Virus record (IMG/VR): IMGVR_UViG_3300008113_001119
Coordinates: 1 to 23,668 of that record
DNA from: a virus
Strand: one strand, 5' to 3'
Length of the DNA: 23,668 nucleotides
The notes below the pieces were generated by a model. That model saw only the letters and a program-made list of their open reading frames with translations. It was not told where the DNA came from and searched no databases. The position numbers were made by a program, and so were the translations under genes. Of the stretch, positions 1 through 7,652 are shown in pieces (within the stretch, counting starts at the first letter, position 1; the number at the start of each line of letters is the position of its first letter).

Positions 1-1294
1 TTAACGCAATCAGTGGTCCAAATGCAACAACAAGAGATACTTTTGCAATTGCACCTAAAGTTTCTTTGTGTGGTTCAATAAAACTAACAACTGCTTGAAT
101 TAAATCACCAACAGCACTGAAAAACTCTTTTCCAATGTTGGCAACAAAGTCAATTGCTGGTTTTAAAATATCACCAACTAATTTGAAAAATCTACCAATA
201 GCATCAGTAACTGGTTTGAGTGCTTTTCCTACCTGTCCACCAAGTAGACCACCAACTAAAGTGCCTGCTGCTCTACCTACCTCACCTCCAACACCACCCC
301 CGAGTTTAGTCCCTAGTGCCTCTCCAGCAATTGCTCCTGCACCTGCTCCAATGCCAGTTCCAACTGCTTCCTCAACGGTTCCTCCAAGCAGAGCAGAACC
401 CACTCCAGCACCAACACCAACACCACCAGCAATAGCAAACTTCCCTGCTCTGGTGCCAGCAAACTTTTTAATCTTACCGTATATACCAACACCTTTCTTC
501 AAGTTTATAATTCCTTTTGCAAGGAATTTCATTACACTAAATAAATCTTCTGCTAGTTTAGCAGGGTTTTTAATCCAGGATAGTGCCTTGAATAAGACAG
601 CAGATCCCACCATAAACTGAACTAATCCGAATAATCCTTTAAAGGATATTGGATTGTCTATTATCTTAACTAATCCCTCCAGCATACTGGAGACACCAAA
701 ATCAATCAGACGTTTGAATACTCTGAATATTCCAATAAAACCTTTGATTAGAACCTGTAACTTGCCAATATTTCCAGGTTTTGATAACCAATCTAATACA
801 GAATAAACTACTAAACCCCTGAAGATTGCTTCAAATAATTGAGCAATCCCTGCAAAGAAACTACCTGCTGCGGCAGTTGTCATTTTAGTAAAAGTCTTAA
901 AGAATTTACCTAATCCTTCTGACTTCTTTTCTGCATCCGCATCTTTATCTCTTTGTGCTTTTTTTCTTTTAGTATCTTCTTTTTCTCTGTCTCTTTTTAT
1001 CTTCTCTTTTCTTAATTTTTCTTGCCTTCTTACTAACTCACTTTGCTGCCTAATCTCAGTAGCAATGGTTCTTGATGTTTGTTTGGCAATAGATTCGGTA
1101 ATAATTGCAATACTGTTAATCGTAGCACCAAGACTATTCATTGCCTTGATTACAGATGCACCAGAATTACCAGCACCTCCAGCGATAGTTGAACCCCCAA
1201 CTCTTATTGTTGCACCACCAGTTGCTGCTACTCTTGGTACAGTAACGAACTTATAAAGTTTTGGTTTAGGTGGTCTTTGAATTGGTTCTGCCAT
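1..1294 (-). CDS. Large tail/tape-measure-like virion protein, partial (N-terminal 431 residues)
   Basis: The frame is open from an ATG at 1294 to the window edge, so the C-terminus is missing. The start is supported by a GGGGAG ribosome site 10-12 nt upstream and by the start context MAEP, like MAEV in the neighbour. Residues about 80-125 are highly charged (Arg/Lys/Glu) and probably helical. About 145-240 is a hydrophobic helical block with the motif FEAIFRGLVVYSVLDWL. About 265-370 is a Gly/Ala-rich glycine-zipper region followed by amphipathic helices. The same architecture and the FEA motif occur in the adjacent 1243-aa protein, so the two appear to be paralogues. Known: glycine-rich, helix-rich proteins of this kind in myoviruses are tape measures or hub components. 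The exact role here is inferred. A late-type promoter box sits just upstream, over the stop codon of the previous gene. Confidence 0.7.
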   Translation of the reverse strand, partial: MAEPIQRPPKPKLYKFVTVPRVAATGGATIRVGGSTIAGGAGNSGASVIKAMNSLGATINSIAIITESIAKQTSRTIATEIRQQSELVRRQEKLRKEKIKRDREKEDTKRKKAQRDKDADAEKKSEGLGKFFKTFTKMTTAAAGSFFAGIAQLFEAIFRGLVVYSVLDWLSKPGNIGKLQVLIKGFIGIFRVFKRLIDFGVSSMLEGLVKIIDNPISFKGLFGLVQFMVGSAVLFKALSWIKNPAKLAEDLFSVMKFLAKGIINLKKGVGIYGKIKKFAGTRAGKFAIAGGVGVGAGVGSALLGGTVEEAVGTGIGAGAGAIAGEALGTKLGGGVGGEVGRAAGTLVGGLLGGQVGKALKPVTDAIGRFFKLVGDILKPAIDFVANIGKEFFSAVGDLIQAVVSFIEPHKETLGAIAKVSLVVAFGPLIAL

Positions 1295-1313
1295 TTCTTA
1301 TATACTCCCCTTG

Positions 1314-1322
1314 TTATTTATG
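1314..1322 (-). promoter_or_regulatory. Late promoter-like box (ATAAATAA) before the partial tail gene
   Basis: Read leftward the sequence is CCATAAATAAC, close to the T4-type gp55-dependent late box TATAAATA. It lies 20 nt upstream of the ATG at 1294 and includes the TAA stop of the 1243-aa gene. The placement suits a late tail gene; the function is inferred from motif and position only. Confidence 0.5.
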
Positions 1323-4300
1323 GTGACACCATCGCAGTTGGACCAGCACTATTCACAACAATTCTTTGTTGAGGTTGTGCGGATTGGCTAGCAACAGGAA
1401 TAGGAATAGTTGCTACAGCAACTCCACCTTTAGGTTTTGTTGCTTCTCTTGATGTATATTCTTCTGATCCCTGCTGAACTGTTTTTTGTACTTTAGTTCT
1501 ATCTGGTGATGGTTGAGGTTGAACTTTTGATGGAGTTCCAGATTCTACGGGAGTTACTGCAACAGATGGTTCACTGAAACCTTCTCTAAATGCTTTGAAT
1601 GCTTTTTCAAGCATCGTACCAACATCTTCCTGCTGCCCTCCTCCACCACCAAGTAATGAAGTCTTAGCAGTAACTGTTGTAGTAGTTGGGGAAGTTCCAT
1701 CTGCTCCCGCAGGAGAAGAACCGTCCCATCCAGCCATATTTCCACCTGGATGTGTTAATGCAACAACTTCTTTAGTTGCTGATCCATATACACCACCCAC
1801 ACCATTATATTCATACTGCCAGTGGCCACTCCATAGTTTTTTACCACCATATTGTGCAATTGCAGAGTCGTTTCCACTAGATCCTCCAGACCAATCCCAT
1901 CCCCTTTCTGTACTAAACACTAAGGCACCACTAGGTATTTTTCCACCTTTAACTGCCTTTTGCCATTCACTCCATGACATAGAATTTACAGTAACATTTC
2001 CATATGGAGATTTAATTGGTCTTGCTCTTCCAAGACCAGGTATAGATCCCCATCCGAATCTACCAACTGCTTGAGACATCAATCCTCTTGGATTATTTGG
2101 GTCTCTACTAGTGTATACATCAGGGGCACCAATGTTTGCTTTATTTTTTTCTGCAGTTAAAATAACACCTTCAGTACATCTTCCTCTTGCAGCAGTTGCA
2201 GCTTTAGCACCTTTAGTAAAATCTAACTTAGTTAATTCTCCACCCGCAGCAAACTTTTTAAATTGCTCAGCATATTTTTTCCTTCTCCTCATTCTATCAC
2301 TAGTTGGTTCTCCAGTTCTAGGATCAACTTCCCCACCACCATCCATAAATGGTACTATTCCACCAACTGCATACTTATCTCTAAAGAAGTTTCCACCATC
2401 AGGTCTCCTTCTATCTGCAGAAGTAACCTTATAACCCATAAAATATTGAGCACCACCTACAAATTTCTTAGCATTTTGAGACATTGGACCATTAGCCTCA
2501 AAATCTGCTAATACTTTAGCAGCAATTGATGGATTTCCTGCACCAAAACGTTTTGTTAATTGTTGTATACCATCTGGTTTTCCTGCCAAGTCAAATAATT
2601 CTTTTTTGGTTACTCCTAAACCACCATATTTCTTTGCTGCAGCACCATCTGCACTAGACCCATAAATCGCAGCAGAATAAGGTGAAAACTGTTCCCTTGC
2701 AGTAATAACTGCTGGAATACCACCTGATTGCTTTGCTGCTCTATTCAGAATAACTTGATAAACGTCAGCAACATGTTGAGGTGCAGATGCTTCCAAAGTT
2801 GATAAGTGTGCGGCTGCTCTCTTATCGGCAGATGATGCTTGAATTGCCTTTAAGTCTGCCGCAGTCAATGCCGCATCTGCTTGCCCAGGAGTTGTTCCAT
2901 TAGGACCAGGGACAACATCACCACCAATGACTTTCAAACTAACTAATCCATTATAGAGATCAGCAAGTAAACCCCTGATACTCCCATCATTCATTGGAGT
3001 AAATTTATCAGGTTGTGCTGTTAAGAATCTTACTTCCTTTGTACCAACAATAGAAACTAAAGCACCATCTCCACCTGTTTCTCCTGGTGCCCGACCTAGA
3101 TCTGTTGGTTTTCTAACTTGTGAAGCAATTTTACCTCCACCAAATCCAATTGCAGGACCAGCACCAAAAGCACCCTTCAATCTGCTTAGATCGGATGCCA
3201 TTGACATCCTGGTGAATTCACCAACCAGACCAAAGTTCTTAAGAGTTGCTTCAACAGTAGAGATCAGTGCAGATCCAGCAACCTTTAGTCCCATGACTTC
3301 AGGACTATCAGTTTTCAACATTCCCCCTGCTGCCATCAGAGGTACTTTACCACCAGCAAATCTCTTATTCTGCTTATCAAAATCAAATACATTAAAGGTA
3401 ACAGCATCTAGTGTGCCTTTAGCACCTTGCAGTAATGCTTCTTTAACTGCTTGACCTATATTGTCTTTATTTTGCCATACCCAAATCATTCCATCAATTG
3501 CTTTTTTATAGATGGAGTTCTGCCATGCAAAATTAAGAACCTCTGCTCCTGCCTTTGCTAACCATCCACATAACTGAAATATTGCTCCTATTCCATCAAT
3601 TAATGCACCAAAAAATTCACCAAATGTATTGATGATGGGACTAATTCCCATTCCAATAATATCAAATCCTAGTTTAAATGCATTACCAATCGGTTTCATG
3701 ATTGGATCAATGATTGGACCGAGTTTAGTACCAACCCATTCACCTAGGAATGAACCAAGCATAGATCCAATGATACCTCCTACACCAGGAAGTAACATAT
3801 TGCCCAGGGCAAAACCAGCAATACCCCCTGTTGCCTGTCCTAGACCTGCTCCAACTGCCTGGCCAGCATTCTCACCACCCATTAAACCACCACCAGCACG
3901 TACCAGTCCACCAACAACAGAAAAGATAGCATTCCCCTTTGCTGGGTTTGCTTGCATCCAGTTTCCTGCTGCTTTGAACTGTCCACGAACTCCACGAGTG
4001 GCACGATTGAATCCGATACGAGTTCTCTGAGCACCTCTCTGTAAGAAATTCTTCTTTCTTCTTCCATATTGTGCTCTATATCTATCACCTATTGCATCTT
4101 GACCACCACTATATGACCATCCCTTTCCTTGTTTTTTAGAACGTTTTGCATCATTTCGTGCTGCAGATTTCTTTGCTCTTTCAAAATCTTCTTTAGAAAT
4201 TGTATTACCGTTCTTATCTACATACCCAACAATGTCTTTATTTTTTGCAGCACCTTCTGTTTCACCTACGGCTTTACCCATATCAGTGAATAATTTCATA

Positions 4301-5049
4301 ACCCAGGAAACATCTCCAATTAGTTTCCATGGCATCATAATATACTGTGCCCCTTTAACCAGCGCAACACCTGCTAATAACTGTCCAACACCCAGTAGTC
4401 CTTGTAGACCACCTAATAGGTTTCCACTTTTAAGTTTATCAAATCCACCAAATAAATTTGTTAAACCATCCAATAATGTACCAATACCAAATCCAACTAG
4501 TTTTCGTACAAAATTGAATACCTTTAATATGTTACCTATAAATCGTGCTAACTTATCATTATCCGCACCAGCAATCCATCCCAATACAGCAGGGACAACG
4601 GTTAATCTAATAAATGCTTCAAATAATGATGCAAATTGCTGAAAGAATTTCTTTAATGGAGATATTGCTTTTTTAACTACCTTTGAAGTTGCATCTATAG
4701 CACTTCCTGGTTTCTTTGTTTGCTTCTCCGATTCCTCTTCTGATTTCTTATCTAAGAATTTTCTCCACCATTTTCTATTTTTATCTTCTGCTTTCTTCTC
4801 TTCTAGTTCATCAAGCTTGATACCTTTCTGCTCTAGTTTGATACGCTGTGCTTGACTTTGAATAAGAAATTCATTTCTGAATGTGAATAACTTATTGGTT
4901 GTTTCTAAGTGTTTACCTATAGATTCAACCACTCCACCCATTCTATTGATACCTTTTACAGTAGCAAAGTAATACGCAGACATCCCACCCCCAGTTTTGA
5001 TGGGAGTGGGACGAATAGTTAAATATGGTCTTACTTTTACTTCTGCCAT
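1318..5049 (-). CDS. 1243-aa tape-measure/baseplate-hub-like protein with peptidoglycan-hydrolase-like domains
   Basis: Residues 50-115 are charged and coiled-coil-like. Residues 135-250 are hydrophobic helices (motif FEAFIRLTVVPAVLGWI at 143-159). Residues 375-500 are a glycine-zipper and hydrophobic stretch. From 560 on, FAGGKVP, YAVGGIVPF and FAAGGEL repeats appear, a style common in tape-measure C-termini. Residues about 745-880 (LSTLEA, VYQVILNRA, REQFSPYS) resemble SleB-type cell-wall hydrolases, with Glu753 a possible catalytic residue. Residues about 955-1085 resemble a CHAP/NlpC-type peptidase (Cys958, SGALVFS, His1076). The ATG overlaps the preceding stop as TAATG, so translation is probably coupled. 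Order after gp26 and the gp51-like frame matches the usual chaperone - tape measure order. T4 gp29 is about half this length. Tape-measure identity and enzyme domains are inferences; a virion tail protein is fairly sure. Confidence 0.7.
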   Translation of the reverse strand: MAEVKVRPYLTIRPTPIKTGGGMSAYYFATVKGINRMGGVVESIGKHLETTNKLFTFRNEFLIQSQAQRIKLEQKGIKLDELEEKKAEDKNRKWWRKFLDKKSEEESEKQTKKPGSAIDATSKVVKKAISPLKKFFQQFASLFEAFIRLTVVPAVLGWIAGADNDKLARFIGNILKVFNFVRKLVGFGIGTLLDGLTNLFGGFDKLKSGNLLGGLQGLLGVGQLLAGVALVKGAQYIMMPWKLIGDVSWVMKLFTDMGKAVGETEGAAKNKDIVGYVDKNGNTISKEDFERAKKSAARNDAKRSKKQGKGWSYSGGQDAIGDRYRAQYGRRKKNFLQRGAQRTRIGFNRATRGVRGQFKAAGNWMQANPAKGNAIFSVVGGLVRAGGGLMGGENAGQAVGAGLGQATGGIAGFALGNMLLPGVGGIIGSMLGSFLGEWVGTKLGPIIDPIMKPIGNAFKLGFDIIGMGISPIINTFGEFFGALIDGIGAIFQLCGWLAKAGAEVLNFAWQNSIYKKAIDGMIWVWQNKDNIGQAVKEALLQGAKGTLDAVTFNVFDFDKQNKRFAGGKVPLMAAGGMLKTDSPEVMGLKVAGSALISTVEATLKNFGLVGEFTRMSMASDLSRLKGAFGAGPAIGFGGGKIASQVRKPTDLGRAPGETGGDGALVSIVGTKEVRFLTAQPDKFTPMNDGSIRGLLADLYNGLVSLKVIGGDVVPGPNGTTPGQADAALTAADLKAIQASSADKRAAAHLSTLEASAPQHVADVYQVILNRAAKQSGGIPAVITAREQFSPYSAAIYGSSADGAAAKKYGGLGVTKKELFDLAGKPDGIQQLTKRFGAGNPSIAAKVLADFEANGPMSQNAKKFVGGAQYFMGYKVTSADRRRPDGGNFFRDKYAVGGIVPFMDGGGEVDPRTGEPTSDRMRRRKKYAEQFKKFAAGGELTKLDFTKGAKAATAARGRCTEGVILTAEKNKANIGAPDVYTSRDPNNPRGLMSQAVGRFGWGSIPGLGRARPIKSPYGNVTVNSMSWSEWQKAVKGGKIPSGALVFSTERGWDWSGGSSGNDSAIAQYGGKKLWSGHWQYEYNGVGGVYGSATKEVVALTHPGGNMAGWDGSSPAGADGTSPTTTTVTAKTSLLGGGGGQQEDVGTMLEKAFKAFREGFSEPSVAVTPVESGTPSKVQPQPSPDRTKVQKTVQQGSEEYTSREATKPKGGVAVATIPIPVASQSAQPQQRIVVNSAGPTAMVSP

Positions 5050-5252
5050 TAGAGTGAAATTCTACCTTGTGCTTGTTGAGAACGTTGCCTTTGTTCTTCT
5101 TCTTTCAACCACTTCATCAACATCCTTACATAGATGTCTCTTTCCCAAGGTATCATATCTTCTAGTTCTGTAAGACTGTACTTATGATGTTGCATGAGGG
5201 CAAAATTAGTCTTGTAATAATTACCCAAACTATCATGCAACAGGGCTATGCG
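5049..5252 (-). CDS. gp51-like C-terminal extension of gp26, probably made by -1 frameshifting
   Basis: This 67-codon frame (counted from 5252) has no good start of its own: the only early candidate is a TTG at 5240 lying inside a hairpin, and the first ATG is 15 codons later. It is open across the end of gp26 in the -1 frame. Its centre reads LTELEDMIPWERDIYVRML, the style of gp51-type hub assembly factors and of the T part of lambda GT tail chaperones. Shifting at the U UUU UUC heptamer would add these 67 residues to the first 237 of gp26, giving about 304 aa. It ends in TAATG, overlapping the tape-measure-like gene. Known: such extended chaperones bind the tape measure during tail assembly. 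Frameshifted expression is inferred from sequence; independent initiation at TTG is the alternative. Confidence 0.65.
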   Translation of the reverse strand, partial: RIALLHDSLGNYYKTNFALMQHHKYSLTELEDMIPWERDIYVRMLMKWLKEEEQRQRSQQAQGRISL

Positions 5253-5258
5253 AAAAAA
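5188..5258 (-). promoter_or_regulatory. Putative -1 programmed ribosomal frameshift element (slippery heptamer plus stem)
   Basis: Read leftward, codons GCT TTT TTC GCA TAG close gp26. The heptamer T TTT TTC (5258-5252) fits the X XXY YYZ rule in the gp26 frame. It is followed by a 9-nt spacer containing the stop codon, and then a perfect 10-bp inverted repeat, TGTTGCATGA (5242-5233) with TCATGCAACA (5197-5188), enclosing 35 nt. The -1 frame is open for 67 codons. Heptamer, spacing and stem all match known stimulatory elements. Confidence 0.7.
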
Positions 5259-5962
5259 GCTGCTAGACCCTCAAGTACAACCTCACTCTCAACTCCTGTT
5301 TTGGGATTCTTAACTGCCAAAACTTTTTTAAGTTTTGGCATAGTCTCAAAGAAAGATTGAATCTTCTGGAATTGCTCACTATTCATACTCTCAAGAAATT
5401 CCATGATTTCTTTTTTAGGTGTTGACTTGCATTCCCAAACTTCTTCACCATCAAAAATTTGATCGATAGAAGATGCAGCAAGTTCAAACATATTATCCAT
5501 TGAAGGTTCTTCTTCATTGGTTAAGTTTAGTTTAACAAATGTATCCAGAGAAGGATACCTCATCAAGACACCTACATTATCATCTAGCAGAATTTTTCTG
5601 CTGTGATTATCATTCATTTCCAATTCAACATCATCAAGATCTACCTTCACTTCCACTTGAGTTTCACCATCATCAGGGCATGTAATCATGAATGTTGAAG
5701 TCTCACCCACAGACTTTGCACGAATCTTAAGAAAGAGGTATTCAATTTCAAATGTTGCTAGTTCTTCAACTTTTCTCTTAAGATTAGTACAGTTTTTGAT
5801 AATATTCTTCACAGAAGAAACCATTTCCTTTTCATCCTGAGATTCCATTGCCATGAATAAAATTTTCTCTTCACGAACTAGGAATGGTCTATACTTAACT
5901 TTTTCTCCTGTTGAAGGTAGTTCCAATTCATATTCAGGAACAGATAATTTAGGTAAAGGCAT
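5246..5962 (-). CDS. 26: gp26-like baseplate hub assembly protein
   Basis: The 238-aa protein has the hallmarks of the T4 gp26 baseplate-hub family: an N-terminal PxYELELPSTGEKVKYRPFL type opening followed by REEKILFMAMES, a Cys-Asp-Asp-Gly segment near residue 110, and an acidic helical C-terminal half. T4 gp26 is about 208 aa, so the size fits. The family is needed to build the central hub of the baseplate, and its sequence style recalls tail assembly chaperones that hold the tape measure. The ATG at 5962 has GGAG 7 nt upstream and a late box at about 5991-5997. Its last codons form a slippery heptamer that probably lets some ribosomes continue into the gp51-like frame. Confidence 0.85.
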   Translation of the reverse strand: MPLPKLSVPEYELELPSTGEKVKYRPFLVREEKILFMAMESQDEKEMVSSVKNIIKNCTNLKRKVEELATFEIEYLFLKIRAKSVGETSTFMITCPDDGETQVEVKVDLDDVELEMNDNHSRKILLDDNVGVLMRYPSLDTFVKLNLTNEEEPSMDNMFELAASSIDQIFDGEEVWECKSTPKKEIMEFLESMNSEQFQKIQSFFETMPKLKKVLAVKNPKTGVESEVVLEGLAAFFA

Positions 5963-5989
5963 AATTACTCCAAATACATTTCATTAAAA

Positions 5990-5998
5990 TTATTTATC
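5990..5998 (-). promoter_or_regulatory. Late promoter-like box before gp26
   Basis: Read leftward, TGATAAATAATTTT contains ATAAATA at 5997-5991, overlapping the TGA stop of the upstream tube-protein gene and 29 nt upstream of the gp26 ATG. It matches the T4-type late consensus in sequence and placement. Confidence 0.5.
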
Positions 5999-6749
5999 AC
6001 TCATAACTGACAGTACCAGTTCCAACAGCAGTATTTGAAAGAACACTATTAATACTACTTAAATATGTGCTCAATGAATTATTATCATCAAGGAATTTAT
6101 CTCCACCAGAAAGACCATCTACTCCACCCCCACCTGTATTATCCATTCTATAACGATCATAATAAAAAGAAACATCACACTTTAATAGATTGGTTTCTTC
6201 GTTATTTAAAGTCATGGTGCTGATATTAAATGGAAATGCACCTTCAATAATCCAGTTTCCAGTATTTGTCTTAAGACGAGTAGAACCAATCACTCGTCCT
6301 TGATCATCCTTCTTTCTCAATACTACATTAGATCCAGTTTCCCATTTAGAAACTCTAATAGTACCCTTATATCCTGAAGGAATCATAACAAATGAAGAGG
6401 CATCATCTGTTGTATAATTCATCCATCTCTCAAAAAAGACTCTTACCCATAAATCTTTTGTCATTAAGAAACTAATGGTGATCTCTGAAAAACTTGTTCC
6501 ACTGACATAACGCATCATAGTACCAAAAGACCTAGATTCAATCGTTGTCAGCTGTCTACTTGGAATAGTAACTTCCATTGCCAATAAATTTATGGATCGA
6601 TTTAAGTCTTTTGCATTAGTACCGACTTTATCCAATATAGTACTATTTGGAATGTTTAAATCAATTCCATATAAGTTACTTGTTGCTGGATTCCATTTTC
6701 TATCTCCAGCAACATAAGATACAAATTCATCAAATTTGTTATATGCCAT
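5997..6749 (-). CDS. gp19/gp54-type tail tube-fold protein, probably the baseplate tube initiator
   Basis: The 250-aa protein carries the pattern of the T4 tail-tube family: VTIPSRQLTTIESRSFG near residue 60, then SEITISFLMTKDLW, FFERWMN, and towards the end GAFPFNISTMTLNNE and DVSFYYDRYR near residue 200. In the tube protein gp19 and its relatives gp48 and gp54 these positions form the inner beta-barrel and the ring contacts. Neighbours gp26 and gp48 make the tube initiator gp54 the best guess. The major tube gp19 is normally encoded beside the sheath gene and is shorter, which argues against it here. The Gly-rich C-terminal tail (from about residue 205) is extra. The ATG follows the unknown gene upstream directly, with no gap. 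Family assignment is fairly firm; gp54 versus another paralogue is inference. Confidence 0.65.
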   Translation of the reverse strand: MAYNKFDEFVSYVAGDRKWNPATSNLYGIDLNIPNSTILDKVGTNAKDLNRSINLLAMEVTIPSRQLTTIESRSFGTMMRYVSGTSFSEITISFLMTKDLWVRVFFERWMNYTTDDASSFVMIPSGYKGTIRVSKWETGSNVVLRKKDDQGRVIGSTRLKTNTGNWIIEGAFPFNISTMTLNNEETNLLKCDVSFYYDRYRMDNTGGGGVDGLSGGDKFLDDNNSLSTYLSSINSVLSNTAVGTGTVSYE

Positions 6750-7220
6750 TTAATCGTTCCAAACTTGAGAGGATGACACCTTTACCGTTCTCCCATTTTC
6801 AACTTTAACAAAATGCTCAACTGGTATTAATCCAATGTCTGCCCACTCAGATTCATCAATAACAAATAGTGGAGAATTTACATAAATCCGTAAGTATTTA
6901 TGATGCATCTTAATAGGATATTCCATACCACCATTTTGAAAATGTTTTCCTATAGATCTTCTTAAAATAGGAGAAACATAATGTAAGTTTCCACCTATGA
7001 AATGCTGTTCAGTTGTTTCACTTACCATGACTAGTGGATACTTGTCATACCATTTTAATCGATCTGCAGTAAATGCTTGATAAGAGAAGAATAACATTTG
7101 CCCTGGTTTTGGTTCAGTGGTGTAATGACCACTAACTTTTGAAAATAACCAATCTCTGTACCAATCATTCGACTTACCGAACCCTTTCATTTCTTTTTTG
7201 ATTTGTTCGTAGAGTGTCAT
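6750..7220 (-). CDS. Conserved phage protein of unknown function between gp4 and the tube-fold protein
   Basis: The 156-aa protein is not confidently recognised. It is rich in aromatic residues. A central stretch reads PGQMLFFSYQAF, WYDKYPLVMV, GGNLHYVSPILRR (residues about 40-90), a pattern I recall from small proteins of many myoviruses that lack an agreed name. The hydrophobic/aromatic periodicity suggests a compact beta-rich fold. No signal peptide, membrane segment or catalytic motif is visible. It overlaps the end of gp4 by 4 nt (ATGA) and directly abuts the tube-fold gene, so it is made together with virion genes. A role in head completion or hub assembly is plausible from position alone. 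Confidence 0.6.
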   Translation of the reverse strand: MTLYEQIKKEMKGFGKSNDWYRDWLFSKVSGHYTTEPKPGQMLFFSYQAFTADRLKWYDKYPLVMVSETTEQHFIGGNLHYVSPILRRSIGKHFQNGGMEYPIKMHHKYLRIYVNSPLFVIDESEWADIGLIPVEHFVKVENGRTVKVSSSQVWND

Positions 7221-7648
7221 ATCTTTAGTTCTACTTCTGTTAAAACTTTAAATTCATAATTTCTATCTGCACACCATTCACGAGCTGCTTTCCACTTTGC
7301 TTGATTTCTAGTGTATTGAAAGACTTCATTAATATACTGTTTTGTTTTTCTCTTAGGTGGTTTTGGTTCTAAAGTCTGTTTTTTGGGTTTGATCTCAACA
7401 ATATAAACTTTTATGCCAGAATTATTTTTAACCTTAACGTAAAAGTCAGGATAATAACGATGCACTTTTCCATCAACAGGAGAACGATATGGGATTATGA
7501 TTTCTTCAGATGCCCATTCAAGTACATGTTCGTTCAAATCACAATAAACCATGAATTTACGTTCCCATAAACTCCTATAAATAATGTTAGTGATGTCACC
7601 TTTATATTTTTTGGGATATGATGGCAAATATTTTCCTGTATAAGACAT
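7217..7648 (-). CDS. 4: gp4 head completion protein, PD-(D/E)XK nuclease fold
   Basis: The 143-aa protein closely follows T4 gp4 (about 150 aa): YKGDITNIIYRSLWERKF near the start, then EEIIIPYRSPVDGKVHRYYPDFYV, VEIKPKKQT, KRKTKQYINEV and a C-terminal FKVLTE. T4 gp4 completes filled heads before tail joining. The fold resembles TnsA/RecB-type nucleases, and the candidate active site is Glu29, Asp68, Glu85 and Lys87, all present. The ATG at 7648 lies only 4 nt from the divergent gp48 ATG, so the promoters of the two genes must lie inside each other's coding sequence. It overlaps the downstream gene by 4 nt. Confidence 0.92.
   Translation of the reverse strand: MSYTGKYLPSYPKKYKGDITNIIYRSLWERKFMVYCDLNEHVLEWASEEIIIPYRSPVDGKVHRYYPDFYVKVKNNSGIKVYIVEIKPKKQTLEPKPPKRKTKQYINEVFQYTRNQAKWKAAREWCADRNYEFKVLTEVELKI
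7576..7583 (+). promoter_or_regulatory. Late promoter box TATAAATA inside gp4, antisense, for gp48-gp53
   Basis: A perfect TATAAATA on the plus strand lies 70 nt upstream of the gp48 ATG, within gp4. It matches the T4 gp55-dependent late consensus. Caveat: the same bases encode the conserved Ile-Ile-Tyr-Arg of gp4, so the match could arise from protein constraint. Confidence 0.55.
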
Positions 7649-7652
7649 AACA

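Noticed and set aside
135-620. 161-codon Pro/Ala-rich plus-strand frame opposite the partial tail gene
   Set aside because: The proline and alanine runs are the complement of Gly/Ala codons in the tail protein; several similar frames opposite the 1243-aa gene (for example 1595-2074 and 3629-4030) are rejected for the same reason.
5049-5240. gp51-like frame as an ordinary independent gene starting at TTG 5240
   Set aside because: The TTG sits inside a 10-bp stem with no ribosome site, whereas the frame continues open upstream to a slippery heptamer; frameshifted expression explains more.
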